Assembly: GCA_001464035.1 (NCBI GenBank)
Contig: LNEC01000007.1
Coordinates: 186,001-250,000 of the forward strand
Direction: 5' to 3'
Length of the DNA: 64,000 bases
DNA from: Bradyrhizobiaceae bacterium Ga0074131
GTDB taxonomy: Bacteria > Pseudomonadota > Alphaproteobacteria > Rhizobiales > Xanthobacteraceae
The notes below the pieces were generated by a model, which was given only the letters and a program-made list of their open reading frames with translations, was not told the origin of the DNA and did no database searches. The position numbers and the translations under genes were made by a program. Below are positions 59,626-64,000 of the stretch, in pieces (position 1 is the stretch's first letter; each line of letters opens with the position of its first letter).

Positions 59626-60288
59626 ATGACTGGCAAAATGCTTTCGGTTGAACCAACGATCGATCCCACGGCGACGCTGCATGAGACAAAGCTCGGAGCC
59701 TACTGCGAAGTGGGTGCCCGCACGATGCTGCATGAAGTGACGGTGGGCGACTATTCCTACGTCGTGAACGACGCCCAGATCACCTACACCACGATCGGAA
59801 AGTTCTGCTCGATCGCGGCGATGACCAGGATCAATCCGGGCAATCACCCCATGCAGCGGGCTTCGCAGGCCCACTTCACCTATCGCGCCAGCGTCTATTT
59901 CCCGGGCGAAGGCGACGAAGCCGAATTTTTCGAATGGCGCCGCCTGCATCACGTCCACATCGGTCATGACGTCTGGATCGGGCACGGCGCCGTCGTGCTG
60001 CCGGGCCGCAGCATCGGCACCGGCGCCGTCGTCGCGGCGGGCGCCATCGTGACCAAGGACGTGCCGGCCTACACCATCGTCGCTGGAAATCCAGCGCGGA
60101 TCGTCAAGCGGCGATTCCCGGAAGACATAACCAACCGGCTCGCCGCGCTGGCGTGGTGGGACTGGGACCATGAAACGCTGCGCCGCGCCCTGCCCGATTT
60201 CCGCAAACTGACGGTCGAGGATTTTCTCGACAAGCACGAGACTGCTGCCATCCCCGGGCGTTCGCCCACCAAGCGAGCCGTGCCGTGA
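59626..60288 (+). CDS. Left-handed beta-helix acetyltransferase of phosphonate operons
   Basis: 220 residues from ATG 59626. Hexapeptide-repeat coil ([37 protein letters not shown], then [50 protein letters not shown]) with the active-site His in VHIGHD. Xenobiotic-acetyltransferase fold, known from C-P lyase clusters that lack PhnO; it may acetylate aminoalkylphosphonates. The upstream frame to 59554 only covers the PhoB boxes. Stop overlaps the next GTG. Confidence 0.87.
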   Translation: MTGKMLSVEPTIDPTATLHETKLGAYCEVGARTMLHEVTVGDYSYVVNDAQITYTTIGKFCSIAAMTRINPGNHPMQRASQAHFTYRASVYFPGEGDEAEFFEWRRLHHVHIGHDVWIGHGAVVLPGRSIGTGAVVAAGAIVTKDVPAYTIVAGNPARIVKRRFPEDITNRLAALAWWDWDHETLRRALPDFRKLTVEDFLDKHETAAIPGRSPTKRAVP

Positions 60289-61478
60289 CGGATATTGCGA
60301 TCAAGGGTGGCGAGACCCTTCTCGACGGCGAATTTCATGAAACCTCGCTGCGGATCGCCGGACGTGACATCGTCGCCGTGGGTTCAGAGCAGGAACGAGC
60401 TTCGTTCGGCATCGATGCCGGCGGCCTGAAGGTGCTGCCGGGCATCGTCGATTTGCACGGCGACGCGTTCGAGCGGCAGATGATGCCTCGCGCCGGCGTC
60501 GATTTTCCCGTCGATGTGGCGCTGGTCGACAGCGATCGGCAGGCGATCGCCAACGGCATCACCACGGTGTTTCACGCCACCACCTGGTCGTGGGAGCCGG
60601 GACTGCGCAGCGCGGAAAATGCGCGGCAGCTGCTCGAGGCGATCGAGGCGCTGCGGCCGCAACTGGCGGCGGATACCCGCTTCCACCTGCGCCACGAAAC
60701 CTACAATCTCGATGCCGAAACCGGAATCGCCCGATGGTTGGCCGAGGGGCGCATCGATCTGTTCGCGTTCAACGACCACATGGATTCCACGGTCGCCGAT
60801 CTTGCCAAGCCGCACAAACGCAGCCGCATGGTGGAACGCACCGGTCTTTGCAGCGAGGCGTTCGATGATCTCGTGGCGAGCGTCGTTTGCCGCGGTCACG
60901 ACGTCCCGGCATCGATTGCCCGGCTGGCCAACGCCGCGCGGGCGGCCGGCGTCCGCATGCTGTCGCACGACGATGACAGTCCCGCGATGCGAAAGGCGTT
61001 TCGGGATCAAGGCGTCGGCATCGCCGAGTTTCCGGTCAACGAGGAAACCGCACGCGAGGCCGCCGCGGCCGGCGATTTCATCGTGTTCGGTGCGCCCAAT
61101 GTCGTGCGCGGCGGCAGCCATACCGGCTGGACCAGGGCGGCCGACATGATTGCCAAGGGCCTGTGTTCGGTTCTGGCGTCGGATTACTATTATCCCGCGC
61201 CATTGCTGGCGGCGTTCCGCCTCGCCGCCGATGGTGTGCTGCCGCTCGCTCGAGCCTGGGACTTGATATCGGCGGCGCCCGCCAGGGCCGCCGGTTTCGC
61301 CGATCGCGGCGTTCTCGCGGAAGGCCGGCGCGCCGACATCCTGCTTGTCGACGACGTCGTACCGCTGCGGCCGCGGATCATCGGCGTCATCGCCGCGGGA
61401 CGTCTGGTACATCTGACCGATGCTGATCGCCTGATCCGGTTCGCAGCCACGTCGCGCGAAACTGTTGCGGCCGCTTAA
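60285..61478 (+). CDS. Second PhnM-family amidohydrolase
   Basis: 397 residues. GTG at 60285 overlaps the acetyltransferase stop. [24 protein letters not shown] gives the metal motif HGD in place of [54 protein letters not shown] and [16 protein letters not shown] are PhnM-like. It is clearly diverged from the canonical PhnM at 48198 and belongs to the second phosphonate operon. It may act on another ribosyl-phosphonate or as backup diphosphatase. Confidence 0.88.
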   Translation: MTDIAIKGGETLLDGEFHETSLRIAGRDIVAVGSEQERASFGIDAGGLKVLPGIVDLHGDAFERQMMPRAGVDFPVDVALVDSDRQAIANGITTVFHATTWSWEPGLRSAENARQLLEAIEALRPQLAADTRFHLRHETYNLDAETGIARWLAEGRIDLFAFNDHMDSTVADLAKPHKRSRMVERTGLCSEAFDDLVASVVCRGHDVPASIARLANAARAAGVRMLSHDDDSPAMRKAFRDQGVGIAEFPVNEETAREAAAAGDFIVFGAPNVVRGGSHTGWTRAADMIAKGLCSVLASDYYYPAPLLAAFRLAADGVLPLARAWDLISAAPARAAGFADRGVLAEGRRADILLVDDVVPLRPRIIGVIAAGRLVHLTDADRLIRFAATSRETVAAA

Positions 61479-61498
61479 CGCGGCTCTATGGTGCTGGT

Positions 61499-62206
61499 AT
61501 GGCCGACGATCCGCGCTACGCGATCTACTATGTCCCGCCACCCGGAAGCGAACTCGATCGCTTCGGTGCGCAGCTGCTCGGCTATGACGCTTTCAGCGGC
61601 GACGACCTGCCGTTCTCGGACGGCATCCTGCGGGCGGCGCCGGACTGGCATGATCTGACCAGGGATCCACGCAAATACGGGTTTCACGCCACGCTGAAGG
61701 CGCCGATGTCTCTGGCGCACGGCAAAACCGAGATCGAGCTTCTCGCCGCATGTGCCGCATTCGCGGCAACGCCCCGGGCAATTCCGGTGATCCGGCCGGT
61801 CGTCGGCTCGATCAGCGGCTTCATTGCGGTCGTCCCGTCGGAGCCGCCACCGGAACTGATCCATCTCGCGGCCGATTGCGTCCGCGAGTTCGACTTGTTC
61901 CGCGCACCGCTCACCGAAGCGGATCGTGCGCGGCGCAATCCCTCACAATTGACGCCATCGCAGCGCGATAATCTGGATCGCTGGGGATATCCCTATGTGA
62001 TGGACGACTTCCGTTTTCACATGACGCTGACGGGTCGGCTGGGCGCCGAGCGCCGCGACTGCTTGTTGAAGATGCTGGCGAACCGCTTTGCCGCTCTGGA
62101 TCTGCCGACGCTTCCGATCGACCGGATTGCCGTTTTCCGTCAGGAGAACGGCGCTTCCCGCTTCCACATCGTCGCGCAATACGCCCTCGTGCAAGCATCC
62201 GAATAG
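61499..62206 (+). CDS. DUF1045 phosphonate-operon protein (2H phosphoesterase superfamily)
   Basis: 235 residues. Begins YAIYYVPPPGSELDRFGAQLLGYDAF. Two H-x-T motifs, KYGFHATLKAP and FRFHMTLTGRL, mark the 2H phosphoesterase fold. Such proteins occur in C-P lyase clusters that lack PhnP and are thought to open ribose 1,2-cyclic phosphate, giving ribose 1,5-bisphosphate for PhnN. No phnP is seen in this window, consistent with that. Third gene of the operon, 20 bases after phnM2. Confidence 0.88.
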   Translation: MADDPRYAIYYVPPPGSELDRFGAQLLGYDAFSGDDLPFSDGILRAAPDWHDLTRDPRKYGFHATLKAPMSLAHGKTEIELLAACAAFAATPRAIPVIRPVVGSISGFIAVVPSEPPPELIHLAADCVREFDLFRAPLTEADRARRNPSQLTPSQRDNLDRWGYPYVMDDFRFHMTLTGRLGAERRDCLLKMLANRFAALDLPTLPIDRIAVFRQENGASRFHIVAQYALVQASE

Positions 62207-62236
62207 TGCGCTCGCTGTTGCTTTGTGCCGGCACCG

Positions 62237-63823
62237 TCAGAAACGTTGGGACAGCCTTCGCGCAGGCCGGGCGTCCGGCTGCGGCTCGATATCGACCGAC
62301 CACAAATCGCGATTATCGACATCCTTCAGGGTCACCGTCATGACTTCCGACCGGCCGTCGATATCGACGCGGCCGAAGAACTGCAGTCCGAAACACGGCG
62401 CGAGGTTTTCACCCTGCTCCGCGCTGCAGCCCTTCTGAAACGCCACCGTCGGACCGAAGGTATTGTCCAGCGGGGCGGGTCCCCATGTCCCGGCGTGCAG
62501 CGGGCCGGAGACGAACTCCCAGAACGGCTCGAAATCCTGGAAGACGGCGCGATTCGGATCGTACCGATGCGCGGCCGTATAATGCATGTCGGCGGTCAGC
62601 CAGACCGTGTTCCTGATGCCGGCGCGCTTCATGTGAGATAGCAGATCGGCGATCTCGCATTCGCGCCGTTCCGGCGGACCATCGCCGAGCGCAATGCCGT
62701 CTTCGCTGACCAGGCCGATCGGCATGTCCGCGGCAATGACCTTCCAGGTCGCGTCGGACGCCGCGAGTTCACGCTTCAGCCAGGCCGACTGGATCAGTCC
62801 GAGGATGCAGGCGTCGTTGCCGTCGCCGCGCTGGTTCCAGGTCGAATCGCGATAGCTGCGCATGTCCAGCAGAAACACGTCGAGCAGCGGCCCGTAGCCG
62901 ACCCTGCGATAGATCCGGCCGGCCTGCGCCGGCAGGCTGCGAATCGGCATGAATTCGTGAAATGCGCGGGCCGCCCGCGCCACCAGGCGAGATCTGCCGT
63001 CCGCGGCGTAGCGGGTCTCGTCCGCGGTGCCGAGCGGCGACCAGTCGTTGGTCACTTCATGGTCGTCCCACTGCGCGAGCATCGGCACCTGGGCATTGAA
63101 GGCACGCAGATTCTCGTCGAGCAGGTTGTATTTGTAGTTGCCGCGGAACTGCGCGATGCTTTTCGCGACAACGGATTTTTCTTCCGAGACCAAGTTCCGC
63201 CAGAGGCTGCCGTCGGGCAGTTTCAATTCCGCCTCGATCGGACAGTCGGCGTAGATGTGATCGCCGCAATGGATGAAGAAATCGGGGCGGTTCTCGAGCA
63301 TGGTGGCGTAGGTGCGCATGCCACCGCGGCTGGCATCGATACCCCATCCCTGTCCGGCGGTGTCGCCCGACCAGACAAACGATACTGACTGCTGATCGGC
63401 CGGCGCGGTGCGGAAATGCCCGACGAGCGTTTCTCCCGAGATCCCGGCGTCGGCGACATCCTCGAACCGCACCCGGTAGAAAACATCCTGCCCGGACGGC
63501 AGGCCTTCCAGCACCAGTTTCGAGGTGAAATCGCTGTCCGGCAGCGCTCGCGCCGATGCGGCGCGAAAAATCGTCTTGAAGCTCTCGACGGTGGAGCATT
63601 CCACCTGCATGCGCGCCGGCCGATCGGCGCGCGCCCATATCACGGCGGAGTCGGCAGAGACATCGCCTGACGCGATCCCGCTGGTGATCCGTGGCCGGTC
63701 CGCGGCGCGGCTCAGATATGGCTTGGCTAGACCTCCGATCCCTGCCATGGCGACCGTCGCTGCCGACCTGACCAGCAACTGCCGCCTGGTCAGACCCGGC
63801 GTCGCGCGTATCGCAATCGGCAT
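62237..63823 (-). CDS. phoD: PhoD-type alkaline phosphatase/phosphodiesterase, Tat-exported
   Basis: 528 residues from ATG 63823 (GTG 63832 possible). A Tat signal (LTRRQLLVRSAATVAMAGIGG) leads to an N-terminal PhoD domain (ITSGIASGDVSADSAVIWARAD) and the catalytic domain: FVWSGDTAGQGWG, FFIHCGDHIYADC, PMLAQWDDHEVTNDW, LTADMHYTAAHRYDP. These carry the Asp, Cys/Asn and His metal ligands of PhoD. It releases phosphate from esters in the periplasm. Convergent with the DUF1045 operon; a weak PhoB box lies upstream. Confidence 0.92.
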   Translation of the reverse strand: MPIAIRATPGLTRRQLLVRSAATVAMAGIGGLAKPYLSRAADRPRITSGIASGDVSADSAVIWARADRPARMQVECSTVESFKTIFRAASARALPDSDFTSKLVLEGLPSGQDVFYRVRFEDVADAGISGETLVGHFRTAPADQQSVSFVWSGDTAGQGWGIDASRGGMRTYATMLENRPDFFIHCGDHIYADCPIEAELKLPDGSLWRNLVSEEKSVVAKSIAQFRGNYKYNLLDENLRAFNAQVPMLAQWDDHEVTNDWSPLGTADETRYAADGRSRLVARAARAFHEFMPIRSLPAQAGRIYRRVGYGPLLDVFLLDMRSYRDSTWNQRGDGNDACILGLIQSAWLKRELAASDATWKVIAADMPIGLVSEDGIALGDGPPERRECEIADLLSHMKRAGIRNTVWLTADMHYTAAHRYDPNRAVFQDFEPFWEFVSGPLHAGTWGPAPLDNTFGPTVAFQKGCSAEQGENLAPCFGLQFFGRVDIDGRSEVMTVTLKDVDNRDLWSVDIEPQPDARPARRLSQRF

Positions 63824-63867
63824 TCCCGGCACCCTCGTCGAATCATGACGAAGGGTGCCCGCCCAAC

Positions 63868-63896
63868 TTGACTCTGCGCCGAAGGATTTGCGACAG
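63868..63896 (-). promoter_or_regulatory. Weak PhoB-like ladder facing phoD
   Basis: Minus strand 7-mers CTGTCGC, CCTTCGG, GAGTCAA at an 11-bp period with an AAAT spacer after the first. Only the first is close to consensus. It ends 44 bases before the phoD ATG. Confidence 0.35.
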
Positions 63897-63910
63897 GCGG
63901 ATGAATCAGT

Positions 63911-64000
63911 TCACGTGGGCCGCACGACTCCGGCCCGCCGCATCAAGGGTTGACCGGCATTGATCCGCGCGGAGTCCACCACATTGTCGCAGAACTCGAA
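63911..64000 (-). CDS. C-terminal 29 residues of an unidentified gene cut by the right edge
   Basis: Reading in from the edge on the minus strand: FEFCDNVVDSARINAGQPLM then RRAGVVRPT and TGA at 63911-63913. Composition and codon use look coding, but nothing is recognised. It ends about 90 bases before the phoD start, on the same strand. Confidence 0.4.
   Translation of the reverse strand, partial: FEFCDNVVDSARINAGQPLMRRAGVVRPT

Noticed and set aside
1..64000. Search for tRNA, rRNA, CRISPR arrays, transposases, integrases and riboswitches
   Set aside because: No clover-leaf, regular spacer-repeat array, transposase motif or recognisable aptamer was found by eye. A covariance-model scan would be needed to exclude small RNAs.

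Overview
The window looks like chromosome of a Bradyrhizobium-type alphaproteobacterium (Nitrobacteraceae). GC is high, coding is dense, and several motifs are typical of that group: FixK/FNR boxes, a GGAAC-N17-CGTT EcfG-type promoter, many ABC uptake systems and several Tat-exported proteins. I see no rRNA, tRNA, CRISPR, insertion sequence or phage genes. Organism identity is inferred from gene content only.

Layout. (1) 1-5.6 kb: an RND metal-efflux operon (pump cut by the left edge, plus adaptor), a diheme-type cytochrome b with a probable one-base frameshift, a 59-residue zinc-ribbon protein behind an EcfG-type promoter, and a PAS-HWE/HisKA_2 histidine kinase. Three perfect FixK/FNR half-site pairs lie in the spacers. 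(2) 5.7-10.1 kb: a Tat-exported SMP-30/gluconolactonase-like protein, an APC amino-acid permease, a small unknown protein and a PRISE-like reductase. (3) 10.2-18.1 kb: one operon with a sugar-type ABC importer, a GntR/UTRA regulator, a sulfatase and its formylglycine-generating enzyme, headed by a TTGACA promoter with a palindromic operator. (4) 18.3-24.5 kb: CoA-transferase (frameshifted), MaoC hydratase, CitE-type lyase and a divergent HemC paralogue, opposite a PEP synthase. This is the gene set for itaconate/mesaconate-type C5 acid breakdown to acetyl-CoA and pyruvate. (5) 24.5-31.3 kb: an agarase-like glycosidase, GH1 beta-glucosidase, glucokinase, a PfkB kinase, an SbmA/BacA-like membrane protein and an SDR. 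(6) 31.4-44.6 kb: a Liv-type ABC importer with an SDR inserted in the operon, facing an acyl-CoA ligase, TetR regulator, Baeyer-Villiger monooxygenase, second CoA ligase and a DsbA/HCCA-isomerase protein, with a GST after them. This reads as an uptake-and-oxidation module for a ketone- or alcohol-bearing carboxylic compound.

(7) 44.8-64 kb is a phosphate-starvation island. It holds btaA and btaB (betaine lipid synthesis, divergent), a SugE/Gdx-like SMR transporter coupled to btaB, a complete C-P lyase operon phnGHIJKLMN, the regulator phnF, a phosphonate importer with two PhnD and two PhnE, a LbetaH acetyltransferase, a second PhnM, a DUF1045 2H phosphoesterase and a PhoD phosphatase. PhoB-type boxes (CTGTCAT-like 7-mers every 11 bp) lie before btaB, phnG, phnC and the acetyltransferase operon, with weaker matches before btaA and phoD. 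A perfect 14+14 bp palindrome between phnG and phnF is the obvious PhnF operator. Together these genes would replace phospholipids with P-free lipid and scavenge P from phosphonates and phosphate esters.

No wholly new enzyme system is evident. The least-described items are the sulfatase/FGE/importer operon, the EcfG-driven zinc-ribbon gene, the HemC paralogue in a C5-acid operon, SugE in a PhoB-controlled lipid operon, and two small repeat families.
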